Part shown: positions 42,081-53,900 of the stretch, piece after piece
Layout of the letters: every line of letters begins with the position of its first letter
Numbering within the stretch: the stretch's first letter is position 1
Source: Ramlibacter montanisoli
GTDB taxonomy: Bacteria; Pseudomonadota; Gammaproteobacteria; Burkholderiales; Burkholderiaceae_C
Direction: 5' to 3'
DNA: 64,000 bases
Assembly (NCBI RefSeq): GCF_013087525.1
Contig: NZ_JABFCS010000001.1
Span: forward strand, 1,116,001 to 1,180,000
Notes under the pieces: model-generated
The model's database searches: none
What the model saw: only the letters and a program-made list of their open reading frames with translations
What the model was told of the DNA's origin: nothing
Program-made: the position numbers and the translations under genes

Positions 42081-43991
42081 GCACGGCGACCTGGCCATTC
42101 CCCGGGCTCGTCTGGGGCCCGTATCCGCAGAAGCGCATGCCGATCGAGGACCTGCGCCGGCCCGTGCAGCTGCGCGCGCGTGGGCTCGAGCAGGCGGCGC
42201 GCGCGCTGCATGCCGAACTCGCGGCTCCGGTAGATCTCGATGACGCGCTGCGCGCCCTGCGCCAGGTTCCGCAGGCCCGCCGCGACGACACCTGGCTGCA
42301 GCAGGCGCTGCGCCTGTCCGCCGTGGCCATGGAGCAGTCGCGTGGCGTGCGGGCCTACTGGCAGCAGCTGATGGCGGCACGGGCGCTCTTGGACCAGCGC
42401 CTGGTGGAGATGGACACGGGCGAGGGCAAGACGGTGGCGATCGCCATTGCCGCCGCCGCCGGCGCGCTGGCCGGCTCGCCGGTGCACGTCGTCACCGCCA
42501 ACGACTACCTCGCCCGGCGCGACGCCGACGAATTGCGCCCCTTCTACGCGCGCCTCGGACTCGCCGTGTCGGCGATCTCGCAGCCCATGGAACTGGTGCA
42601 GCGGCGCGCCGCGTACGCCTGCGACGTCACCTATTGCACGGCCAAGGAGCTGGCCTTCGACTACCTGCGCGACAGCCTGCTGCAGCCGGCGGACCTGTCG
42701 CCGCTGGAGCGCCGCCTGCGCGAGGCAGGCACGCCGGCCACGCACGGGCCCGTGCTGCGCGGGCTGTGCATGGCGATCCTGGACGAGGCCGACACCATCC
42801 TGATCGACGAGGCCCGCGTCCCGCTGGTTCTGTCGCAGGCCGCGCCGGCGCTGGCGGAGCAGGCCTTCCTGCGGCGCGCGCTGGCCATCGCGCAGCGCAT
42901 GGTGCAGGGCCGCGACTACACGCTGGAGGCGGGCAGCGCGCGCCTGACGGACACGGGCCGCCTGCAGCTGCAGCACTGGCCGGTCGATCCGCATCCGCTG
43001 CTCGGCCACCCGCAGCACCGCGCCTCCATCCTGGAACTGGCCGTGATGGCGTGCCGGGTGCTGCAGCGCGATCGCGACTACGTGGTGCGGGAGGGCGAGG
43101 TGCAGCTGGTCGACGAGACCACCGGCCGCACCGCGCCGGGCCGCGCATGGAGCCGCGGGCTGCACCAGCTGGTGGAACTGAAGGAAGGCGTGAAGGCCAC
43201 GGCGCGCAACACCACCGTGGCCCAGATCACTTTCCAGCGCTTTTTCGTCCGCTACCTGCGGCTGGCGGGGATCAGCGGCACGCTGCGCGGCTCCGGCGCG
43301 GAACTGCGCGCGGTCTACGGGCTGGCGACGGTGCGCGTGCAAGCGCGCACGCCGCGCCAGGTGCGGCACCTGCCCACGGGCCTGTTCCCCGACAGCGAGG
43401 CCCTGTGGCAGGCCGTGGCCGATCGCGCCGTCTCCTGTGCCGCGCCCGCCGCGCGGTGCTGGTGGGCACCGAGAGCGTGCAGCAGTCGGAGGCACTGGCC
43501 GAAGTGCTGCGCGCGCGCGGCCTCAAGCCCGTGGTGCTGAACGCGCGCCAGGACCAGGAGGAGAGCGAGGTCATTGCCGCCGCCGGCCAGCCCGGACGTC
43601 TGACGGTCGCCACCAGCATGGCCGGTCGCGGCGCGCACGTGACGTTGCATCCGCAGGTGCTGGCGGCCGGAGGCCTGCATGTGATCCTGTGCCAACTGAA
43701 TGCGTCGGCGCGCATCGACCGCCAATTCCTCGGCCGGGCGGGGCGCCAGGGCCAGCCCGGGAGTTGCGAGGTGATGGTCGCCCAGGACTTCCCGCTGCTG
43801 CAACGCTGGCTGCCTGCCTCGTGGCAGGCGACGGTGCGTGGCCTCGGTTTCCCCGTTCGCTCTCCTGGGCGAGCCTTCGGGCGGCACAGGCGCTGGAGGC
43901 CTTCACGAGAACGCAACAACGTGTAAGACTCGCGCACCTGGCAGAAAACGAAGAACGCGACCTGAATTTCAGTCGCTGGGGGTTGGGATGA
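42077..43991 (+). CDS. Shortened SecA-like ATPase (frame breaks near 43435 and 43865)
   Basis: This protein of about 638 residues has the SecA motor: Walker A EMDTGEGKT (111-119), VHVVTANDYLARRDA, CTAKELAFDYLRDSL, Walker B with DEAD (235-238) in ILDEADTILIDEARVPL, the DETTGR and GLHQLVELKEGVKA segments, and in the second half VLVGTESVQQSEALAE, TSMAGRGAHV and FLGRAGRQGQPGS. Housekeeping SecA is about 900 residues; this one lacks the C-terminal scaffold/wing and zinc-binding tail, and the preprotein-crosslinking region is short. It overlaps both neighbours as ATGA. I infer a dedicated motor for exporting the giant protein. It is not the housekeeping secA. Confidence 0.82.
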
Positions 43992-44893
43992 TCCGGTGCA
44001 GTCGAACGCTGCTGCCTGCGCTATTGCTGCTCGCGCCTGCCGTCCAGGCCGCGCCGCCGCAGCCCCTAGGCTGCCTGATCGAGCCCTTCAGCGTCTCCGA
44101 TCTCGGCAGCCCCGTCGTGGGCGTCATCGAACAGGTCCATGTCGAACGCGGTGACCGCGTCCGTGCCGGCCAGCCCCTCGCCACCCTGCGCGCCGACGTC
44201 GAACGCATGTCGGTCGGTGTCGCCGAGGGCCGCGCCCAGGGCGTCGGCGAGCTGAAGGCCGCCGAGGCCAACGCCGAACTCGCCCGCCAGAAGCTGGCCC
44301 GCGCCGTCGACCTCGCCCGCCAGGAATTCATCAGCGCCCAGGCGCTGGAACAGGCCCGCGCCGAAGCGTCGGTGGCGGAGAACCGCCTGATCCAGGCGCG
44401 CGAGCAGCGCGACATCTACGCGCGCGAACACGCGCTCGCGCGCGCGCAGCTGGGCCTGCGCACCATCCGCAGCCCGAGCGACGGCGTGGTGGCCGATCGC
44501 TACCTCTCGGTGGGCGAGCGGGTCGAGGAGAAGGCGATGTTCCGCATCGCCGTCGTCGATCCCCTGCGCGTCGAAGTCGTGATGCCGGCCAGCCTCTATC
44601 CGGCCGTGCGCAAGGGCACGCCGATGCGCATCGCTCCCGACTTCCCGGGCGCGCAGCCGCGCATCGCCACCGTGTCCCTGGTGGACAAGGTGATCGAAGG
44701 CGCCAGCAACACCTTCCGCGTGCGCCTGTCGCTGCCCAACCCCGGCAACCAGCTGCCCGCGGGCCTGCGCTGCAAGGCGGAACTCCCCGGGAGCGAGGCG
44801 CCGGCGACGCCCCGGCCCGTGTCGCGCTCGGACGCGCCCCCGCAACTGCAGCCCCAGCTGACGCCGAGCCTGCGGGCCACGCCGCGTCTCTGA
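43988..44893 (+). CDS. Periplasmic HlyD/RND-type adaptor protein
   Basis: This 301-residue protein starts at ATG 43988 with a signal sequence (LLPALLLLAPAVQA, cut before APPQPLG). Its lipoyl-like halves (SPVVGVIEQVHVERGDRVRAG and RTIRSPSDGVVADRYLSVGERV, each cited in part) enclose an Ala-rich helical hairpin at about 75-160. The beta-barrel region VVDPLRVEVVMPASLYPAVR follows, and the tail is rich in Pro and Ser. No membrane helix follows the signal, so it is probably a periplasmic bridge working with the two membrane-bound HlyD proteins upstream. The giant gene starts 7 bases later. Confidence 0.83.
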   Translation: MIRCSRTLLPALLLLAPAVQAAPPQPLGCLIEPFSVSDLGSPVVGVIEQVHVERGDRVRAGQPLATLRADVERMSVGVAEGRAQGVGELKAAEANAELARQKLARAVDLARQEFISAQALEQARAEASVAENRLIQAREQRDIYAREHALARAQLGLRTIRSPSDGVVADRYLSVGERVEEKAMFRIAVVDPLRVEVVMPASLYPAVRKGTPMRIAPDFPGAQPRIATVSLVDKVIEGASNTFRVRLSLPNPGNQLPAGLRCKAELPGSEAPATPRPVSRSDAPPQLQPQLTPSLRATPRL

Positions 44894-44900
44894 CGCCGCC

Positions 44901-47900
44901 ATGCTGAAAGACCTGCTGCGACGCAAACGGCCTGCGCGAGCGCGGCGGGTGGCGCTGCATGCGGAGTGGCTGGAACCGCGGCTGCTGTATTCGGCGGATG
45001 CGGGTGCGCTGCTGGCGGCGACGACGGACACGCAGTCGGCCGAGACGCGCACGCTCACGTCCACCTACGAGTACGGCGCGCAGGCCGCGGCCACGCCGAC
45101 GGCGGCGGAGGTACGCGCGGCCTATGCGCTCACCCCGCTTCAGTTCGAGGCCGAGGCCGGCCAGCTGGGCGAGGGCGTGGATTTCGCGGCCAGCGGCGTC
45201 GGCTACGCCGTGCGCCTGGGCTCCGGCCAGGCCGAACTGCTGCTCGATGGCGCCGACCAGGCCGTGCGGCTCGAACTGGTGGGCGCCGCGCCCGGCACGG
45301 CGGTGGGCGAGAACCTGCAGCAGACGCGGTCCAACTACCTGGTGGGCGCGCAGCAGGACTGGGTCACGGACATCGCCAACTACGGCAGCGTGCGCTACCA
45401 GGGCGTCTACGACGGCATCGACATCCGCTACTACGGCAACCAGGGACAGCTGGAATACGACTTCCTGCTGGCCGCCGGCGCCGACGCGTCGCAGCTGCAG
45501 CTGCGCTTCCACGGCACCGACAGCGTCCGCCTCGACGCCAACGGCGACCTGGTGCTGGCGGTCGCTGGCACCGCGCGCGAGATCCGCTTCCAGGCACCGG
45601 TCAGCTACCAGGAGGGGCCGGGCGGGCGGGAGGCGGTGGACAGCCGCTACGAGCTGCAGGCCGACGGCAGCGTGCGCATCGTGGTGGGCGCGTACGACAC
45701 CAGCCGCGCGCTGGTGGTGGACCCGGTGCTGCTGCACGCCAGCTATTTCGGCGAAGGCGGCGCGGAGACTGCGCTGGGCGTGGCGGTCGGCGGCGACGGC
45801 TCGGTCTACGTCACCGGCCACACGACGTCCAGCGCCGGCAGCTTCGCCACGCGCATCGCCGGCGGCAGCGACGGCAACGAGGCCTACGTCGCCAAGTTCA
45901 GCGCCGACCTCGGCACGCTGGTGTACGCCACCCGGGTCGGGGGCAGCGGCAACGAGCAGGGCACGTCCATCACGGTGGACGCAGGCGGCAACGCCATCGT
46001 CACCGGCTGGACGCGGTCCACCGATTTCGCCGGCGTCGGCACGGGCAGCGACCAGGCCAGCCGCAGCGGCACCCAGGATGCCTTCCTCTTCAAGCTGGAC
46101 GCGGCGGGCAACGCCCTGGTGTTCAGCACCTACATCGGCGGCGGCGGCAACACCGACACGGGCGGCGGCGTGGCGGTCGATGCCGGCGGCAATGTCTATG
46201 CGGCCGGCACGCTGTCCGGATCCTCGGACGACGCCTTCGTCTACAAGTACAGCGCCGGCGGCGCGTCGGCGCTGAAGCTGCAGTACGGCGGCAGCGGCGC
46301 GGACGGCGCGGCCGGCATCGCCCTGGATTCCGCCGGCAACCTCTACGTGGCCGGCAACACCCTCTCCAGCGACCTCGCCATCACCGGCGGGGCGCAGGCC
46401 CAGGCCATGGCCGGCGGCGACGGCTTCCTGGTGAAGTACAGTGCCGCCGGCTCCATCCTCTATTCGACCTACATCGGCCACATGAAGGCCGACACCGTCA
46501 CCGCGCTCGCGGCGTCGGACGACGGCAAGGCCTACGTCGTCGGCCGCACCAGGGACCCGGACCAGGGTTTCGCCACGACGCCGGGCGCCTTCGCCACCAC
46601 CGCGTACGCGCACGAAACGGGCTTCCTGCGCATCTACGACACGAGCGTGGCAGGCAGCGGCTCGCTGGCGTATTCGACCTTCGTCGGCGGCAGCAGGAAC
46701 GCCGGCGGCACCCTCTCCGCCACGCTCACCGACAGTCCCACCGGCGTGGCCGTGTCGGGAGGCTACGTGGCGATCGTCGGCCAGACCGACACCTCGGACT
46801 TCCCGACGACAGCCGACGCGCTCCAGAGCAGCAACACGAGCGGACAGACCGGCTTCGTCATGGTGCTCCATCCGCAAGGCACAGGCAGCGGCGACCTGGT
46901 CTACGGCAGCTACTACGGCACCGGCTTCGCCCCCGGCGCCGCCGCCTGGGGCAGCGGCGAACGCCTGTACGTGGCCGGCTCCACCGTCACCGCCGGCCTG
47001 GCCACCGCCGACGGCTACATGGACGCGATCGGCACGGGCGGGGACGGCCTCGTCGCCGTCTTCAACGCCTTCCCGAACCGGGCTCCCGTGCTGGACGGCG
47101 CTGCCGATCTCCCCGCACAACTGGAAGACGCGGGCGCAGGCAGCGGCACGCTGGTGTCGGCCCTGGTGGCGGGGCACGCCAGCGACCAGGACTCGGGTGC
47201 GCTGCAAGGCATCGCGGTCACCGCAGTGGACAGCGCCAACGGCAGCTGGCAGTACACGCTGGACGGCGTGGCCTGGTCCACGTTGGCCATGCCCCCGGCC
47301 GGCCAGGGCCTGCTGCTGGCGGCGGACAGCGCCACCCGCGTGCGCTTCGTGCCCGACGCGGACTTCAGCGGCAGCAGTTCCATCACCTTCCGCGCCTGGG
47401 ACCGCAGCACCGGTGCGGCCGGAGCCACGGTGGCCATCCCATCCCCGGGCGGCAACAGTGCCTTCAGCAGCGCCACCGCTTCGCCCACCGTGACGGTGAC
47501 CGGCGTGAACGACGCACCGGTGCGGGTGGGCGCGCCGGCGGCGAGCCTCGCCTTCGCGCAGAGCGCGACCCCGGTGTCGCTGGCGGCGGCCGGCTTCAAC
47601 TTCGCGCCAGGCGGCGGCAGCGACGAGGCCACGCAGGCGATCACCATCGTCGTGACGCGGCTGCCCACCGGGGCCGGCAGCTTGCAGCTGGCCGACGGCA
47701 CGGCCGTCGTCCTGGGCAACACCTACACCCTGGCCCAGCTGCAGGCCATGCGCCTGCAGACGGCCGGGCCCGGCAGCGACACGTTCTCGTTCACCGTGCG
47801 CGACAGCGGCGGCACGGCCGACGGCGGCGTGGACAGCCTGGGAATCCAGAACCTCGCGATTGCAGTGAGCAACGTGGCGCCTGTGCTCGGGACGCCCAAT

Positions 47901-50900
47901 GCGTTCACGCAGCTGGAGGACGCGCCGGGCAGCGGAACGCGGGTGTCCGACATCGTCGCCGGCGGCGTCAGCGATCCCGGCGGCGCCTACGGCATCGCCG
48001 TGGTCTCGGTGCCATCCCCGGGCAGCGCCAACGGCACCTGGCAGTACAGCCTCGACGGCGGCGGCAGCTGGCTGACGCTGGTCGGCGGCAACACCAGCGC
48101 GCTGCTGCTGGGCCCGGATGCGCGCGTGCGTTTCGTCAACGACACGGTCAGCGCCAATGGCCCCGTCCAGGGATTCAGCTTCCGTGCCTGGGACGGCAGC
48201 AGTGGTTCCCAGGGGGACGGCAACGCCAACACGAACATCAACGGCGGCAGCAGCGCCTTCAGCACCGCCACCGCCACCGCTGCACTGAGCATCGCGCCGG
48301 TGAACGACGCCCCGCTGCGCTACCGCGTGAGCCTCGGCACGCTCCTGCCGGCGCCGTCGAGCGTCACCGTCAACGAAGGCTCGGGGCTGAGCTCGCTGGG
48401 CCTGGGCGCGCTGGAGTACATCCCCGGCGATTCGGCGCAGGAATTCTTCAGCCAGGTGCTCACCATCACCGTGACCGGCCTGCCGTCAGCGGCACTGGGA
48501 ACGGTCTACCTCGCCGACGGCCTCACCGCCGTCAACGCGAACACGAGCTACACGATCCAGCAGGTCCAGGGCATGCGCTTCCGGCCGGCGGCGGGGGCGC
48601 AGGGCGTCACCGGCAGCTTCAGCTGGAAGGTGCAGGACAACGGCGGCACCGCCAACGGCGGCGTGGACACGCTCGACGAATCCATCACGATCACCGTGCG
48701 CAACGTCGCGCCGACGCTCACGGGCGCCAACGCGATCCCGGGGATCGTCGAAGACACGCCCGGCAACGGGATGCGGGTGGCCGACCTGATCGCCGGCAGG
48801 GCCACCGATCCCGGCAACATGCTGGGCATCGCGGTCACCAGCGCCGCAACGACCGCCGCCGGCAGCTGGCAGTACACCAGCGACGGCGGCACGACCTGGA
48901 ACTCCCTGGGCGCGGCCAGCAGCAGCAACGCCGTCCTGCTGTCCACCGCCGGCCAGTGGCGCGTGCGCTTCAACCCCAGCGCCGACTGGAACGGCATCAC
49001 GCCCGCGCTCACCTTCCGCGCCTGGGACCGCAGCAGCGGCGCCGCAGGCGGAACCGCCGACACCAGCGTCAACGGCGGCACCAGCGCCTTCAGTTCCGCG
49101 ACGGCGAGCGCCACGGTCACGGTCGGCGCCGTCAACGACGCGCCCACGCGCACCGACGCGCCCGGCGTGGCGCTGGCGCCGCTGATCCTGCTCGATGGCT
49201 CGCCGCTCACCTCGCTGGGCCTGGCCGGCGTGAGCTTCGGGCCCGGCGGCGGCACCGACGAAGCCAGCCAGGCGATCACGAGCTACCGCATCACCAGCCT
49301 GCCCTCCGGGCTGGGCACGACCTGGCTGGCGGATGGCACGCAGGTGGTCCTGAACCAGGCCTACTCGCTGGCGCAGATCCAGGGCATGCAGTTCCTGTCC
49401 TATGGCGTCGGCGCGCTCGGCACGGAGGCCTTCTCCTTCGCCGTGACCGACAGCGGCAACACGCTCAACGGCGGCAGCAACACGGGCACCTTCACCGTCA
49501 GCGTCGTGGTCAACCGCGCGCCGGTGCTCAATGGCGCCAACTCGCCGCTGACCGTGTTCGAGGACTTCGACTGGACGGGCAACACGCCGCCCGGCAACCC
49601 GCCGCCCTGGGCCGCGCCGGCGCAGCGCTCGGGCATGCTGGTCGCGGACGTCGTGGCGGGCCAGATCCTCGACACCACCGGCAGCCCGGGCGGCATGGCG
49701 GTCGTGGGCATGACCGGCAGCGGCACCTGGCAGTTCACCACCGACGGCGGCGGCAACTGGATCACGATCAACAGCGTGAGCAACGGCGGCGCGCTGCAGC
49801 TGGCCGCAGACACGCAGACGCGCCTGCGCTTCCTGCCCTCGGCCGACTTCAACAGCAGCATCGGCACCGTCAGCCTGACGTTCCGCGCCTGGGACCAGAC
49901 CGTCGGCAGCAACGGCACCTACGGGGACGCCACCTACAACGGCGGCCCCTTCGCGTACAGCGTCGCCACCGCGGTGACCGTGGTCACGCTGACGCCGCGC
50001 AACGACGCGCCCGTCGCGGTGGGCGCCACGGGCGGCACGGTGGAGGAGGGCGCAGAGCCGGTGGCACTGCTGGCCAGCGGCGGCTACGCGCCGGGACCCG
50101 CGACCGCCACCGACGAGGCCGCGCAGGCCCTGGGCTACACCTTCACCGCCATTTCCGACAAGGTCCAGATCCTGCTCGCCGACGGCGTGACCGCGGTGGC
50201 CCTGGGCACCAGCTACTCGCAGGCGCAGTTCCAGGGCATGCTGTTCCGCTCGGCCGCCAACGGGACGCCGGGCACCGGTGTCGTGAGCTTCGTGGTGCAG
50301 GACAGCGGCGGCACCGGCAACGGCGCCATCGACAGCGCCACGCATTCGCTCACGCTCACGGTGACCAACCGCGCGCCGGTCCTGAATGGCGCCAACCCGC
50401 TGGCCGCGATTGCCGAAGACGCCACCACGAACGACGGCACGCTGGTGTCCGACCTGGTCGCGGGGCAGGTGGTGGACCCGACCGGGGCGCGCGGCATCGC
50501 AGTGATCGCGGCCGACGACAACAGCAACGGCAGCTGGCAGTACACGCGCGACGGCGGCACCACCTGGACCACCTTCGGCACGCCGAGCGCCGGCAGCGCG
50601 CGTCTGCTGCTGGCCGATGCGCTGACGCGCGTGCGCTTCGTGCCCACCGCCGACTGGAACGGCACGGCCACCATCGGTTTCGCGGCCTGGGACGGCAGCA
50701 ATGGAACGGCCGGCAGCGTGGGCAACGCGGCGCTGGCCGGCTCGGGCACCGCCTTCAGCACCGGCACCGCCGCTTCCGGCATCACCGTGCTGGCGGTGAA
50801 CGACGCGCCGGTCGGCGGCGTCGTGGCCGACCTGACGGTGGCGGAAGACAGCGGGAGCACCACGCTGGGACTGGGCGCGGTGAGCTACGCGCCCGGCGGC

Positions 50901-53900
50901 GGGGGCGACGAGAGCGGTCAGGTGCTGGCCTTCACCATCGCCGCGCTGCCGCCGGCCACGCTGGGACGCATCACGCTGGCCGACGGCACGGACGTGGCGC
51001 CGGGCGACTACACGATCACGCAACTGCGCGGGATGCGCTTCGTCACCGCCGCCAACGCGACGGGTACCGGCACCTTCAGCTTCCACGTCAGGGACAACGG
51101 CGGCGGCGACGACACGCTGGTGCAGGCCGTCACGATCACCGTCACGCCGGTGAACGATGCGCCCGCCACGGCGGCCGACGTGGTGGCAGGCACCGAGGAC
51201 ACGCCGCTTACCATGGACCCCGCGACCCTGGCTGCCAACGACACCGACATCGACACGCCCGTCGGCGCGCTGGCCGTCACCGCGGTGGCCAGCGGCACCG
51301 GTGGCACCGTGGCGCTGGTCAACGGCAGCATCGTCTTCACGCCGGCGGCCAACTTCGACGGCCCCGCGACCTTCAGCTACACGCTCTCCGATGGCAGCGG
51401 CGGTACCGCGACCGGCACCGTGCGGGTGGACGTCGCCGCCGTCAACGACAACCCGGTCGGCGGCAACGATGCCGTCAGCGCCACCACGACGGTTCCGCTG
51501 TTCATCCCGGTCGCCGGCCTGCTGGGCAACGACACCGACGTCGATGGCGACACCCTGGCGATCAGCGCCGTGGGGACGCCGCAGAACGGCAGCGTGAGCA
51601 TCGTCGGCGGCAACCTGCTGTACAACGCCAACGTCCTGTTCCTGGGCGTCGACACCTTCAGCTACACGGTCAGCGACGGCCGCGGCGGCACGGCCACCGC
51701 CTTCGTGAGCGTCAACGTGGGCCTGGGCCTGAACGCCCCGGTCGCGGGCACCGACAACCTCGGCACGACGGAGGACACGCCGCTGGTGATTCCCGTGGCG
51801 GACCTGTTGCAGAACGACTTCGACCTCGACGGCGGCACGCCCGTCATCACCGGCGTGAGCGCTGTGACCGGCGGCACGGTGAGCCTGGCCGGCAGCACCA
51901 TCACCTTCACGCCGACCGCCGACTTCAGCGGGCCTGCGCGCTTCAGCTACACCATCGACGACGGCAACGGCGGCGTCGCCACCGGCATCGTCAACGTCAC
52001 GGTGACACCGGTGAACGACGCGCCGGTGGCGCTTGCCGACAGCGCCAGTGGCAACGAAGACGAGGTCCTCACCCTGGCCCCGGTCGCGCTGCTTGCCAAC
52101 GACACCGACGACGGCGCCGGCGCGCTCGCCATCACCGGCGTCGCGAACGCCGTCGGCGGCTCCGTGGCCCTGGTCAACGGCCAGATCGTCTTCACGCCCG
52201 CAACCAACCACTTCGGCGCCGCGAGCTTCACTTACACCGTGCAGGACGCGCAGGGCCTGCAGGCGACGGGAACGGTGAGCATCGTGCTGGCCGACGTCAA
52301 CGACGCGCCGGTGGCGAACGCAGACACCGTGACCGGCACCGAGGACGTGGCGCTGGTCATCGCGCCGGCGGACCTGCTGGCCAACGACACCGACGTCGAC
52401 GCCGGGCCGCGCACCGTCACAAGCGTGGGCGCCGCCGTCGGCGGCACCGTCGGAATCGTCAACGGCGACATCGTGTTCACGCCCGGCGCCAACCTGAACG
52501 GCGCGGGCGCCGGCAGCTTCAGCTACACGATCTCGGACGGCCGGGGCGGCACTTCGACGGCCACCGTCACCGTGAACCTGTCGGCGGTGAACGACGCCCC
52601 GGTCGCGCGCGACGACGCGATCACCGTGGCCGAGGACACGCCCGTGACCCTCCTGCCCGCGACCCTGCTGGCCAACGACAGCGACGTGGACGGCTCGGCG
52701 CTCACCATCACCGCGGCCGGCGGCGGCCCGGACGGAACGGCGCAGGTCGTCGGCGGCCAGGTCGTGTTCACCCCGAACACGAACTTCCACGGCACGACGA
52801 GCTTCAGCTACACCATCGAGGACGCGCAGGGCGCCAGCCACGTCGCGACGGTGACTGTCACCGTCACGCCGGTCAACGACGCGCCCGCCGCGACCGACGA
52901 CGCGGTCACCGGCAACGAGGACGAGCCGCTGGTGGTCAACCCGGCCATGCTGCTGGGGAACGACAGCGACGCGGATGGCGACAGCCTGGCCATCGTTGCG
53001 GTCGGCGATGCAACGGGTGGCACCGTGGCGATGTCGGGGGTGAACGTGGTCTTCATGCCCAACGCCAACCTGAATGGCATCGGCGCCGGCAGCTTCAGCT
53101 ACACCGTCAGCGACGGCAACGGCGGGCTCACCACGAAGACCGTCACGGTGAACCTCACCCCGGTGAACGACGCGCCGCTGGCGCGGGCGGACCTGGCGAG
53201 CACCAGCGAGGACACGGCCATCACCCTGGCCACGGCGCTGCTGACCGGCAACGACGAGGACATCGAGGGCAACACGCTGGTCGTCACCGGCGTCGGCAAC
53301 TCCGTGGGCGGCTCGGTGCAGCTGTCCGGCACCGACGTGGTCTTCACGCCCAGTGCGGACTACGTGGGTGTCGCCAGTTTCCGCTACACCATCTCCGACG
53401 GCTTCGGCGGCACGTCGACCGCGACGGTGACCGTGAACGTGCTGCCGGTGAACGACCTGCCGGTGGCGGTCGACGACGCCGTGGGCAGCACGCCCGAAGA
53501 CACGCCGCTGACGATCGCGCCCGCGACGCTGCTGGGCAACGACACAGATCCCGAGGGAGACGGCCTCTCGATCATCAGCGTGGCGGACGGACCCAACGGG
53601 CAGGTGAACCTGGTCGGCGGCAACGTCGTGTTCACGCCCGATGCCGACTTCTTCGGCACCGCGGGCTTCTACTACACCATCTCCGACGGCAACGGCGGCC
53701 TGTCCACCGCGTTCGCCACGGTCACGGTCACGCCGGTGAACGACGCCCCGCTGGTGGGCGGCGATGCGCTGACGGGCAGCGAAGACACGCCGCTCACCGT
53801 CACGGCCGCCGGGCTGCTGGCCAACGACAGCGACGTCGAAGGCAGCGTGCTGACCCTCACGGGCGTGACGCCCGTCAGCGGCGGCAGCGTCAGCCTCTCG

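Noticed and set aside
39962..43540. Apparent single protein joining the protease-adaptor to the SecA-like ATPase
   Set aside because: The open frame spans two genes only because indels near 41193 and 42025 remove the natural stop. The neighbouring frame has a stop overlapping ATG 42077 (ATGA), the same coupling as at the other junctions.
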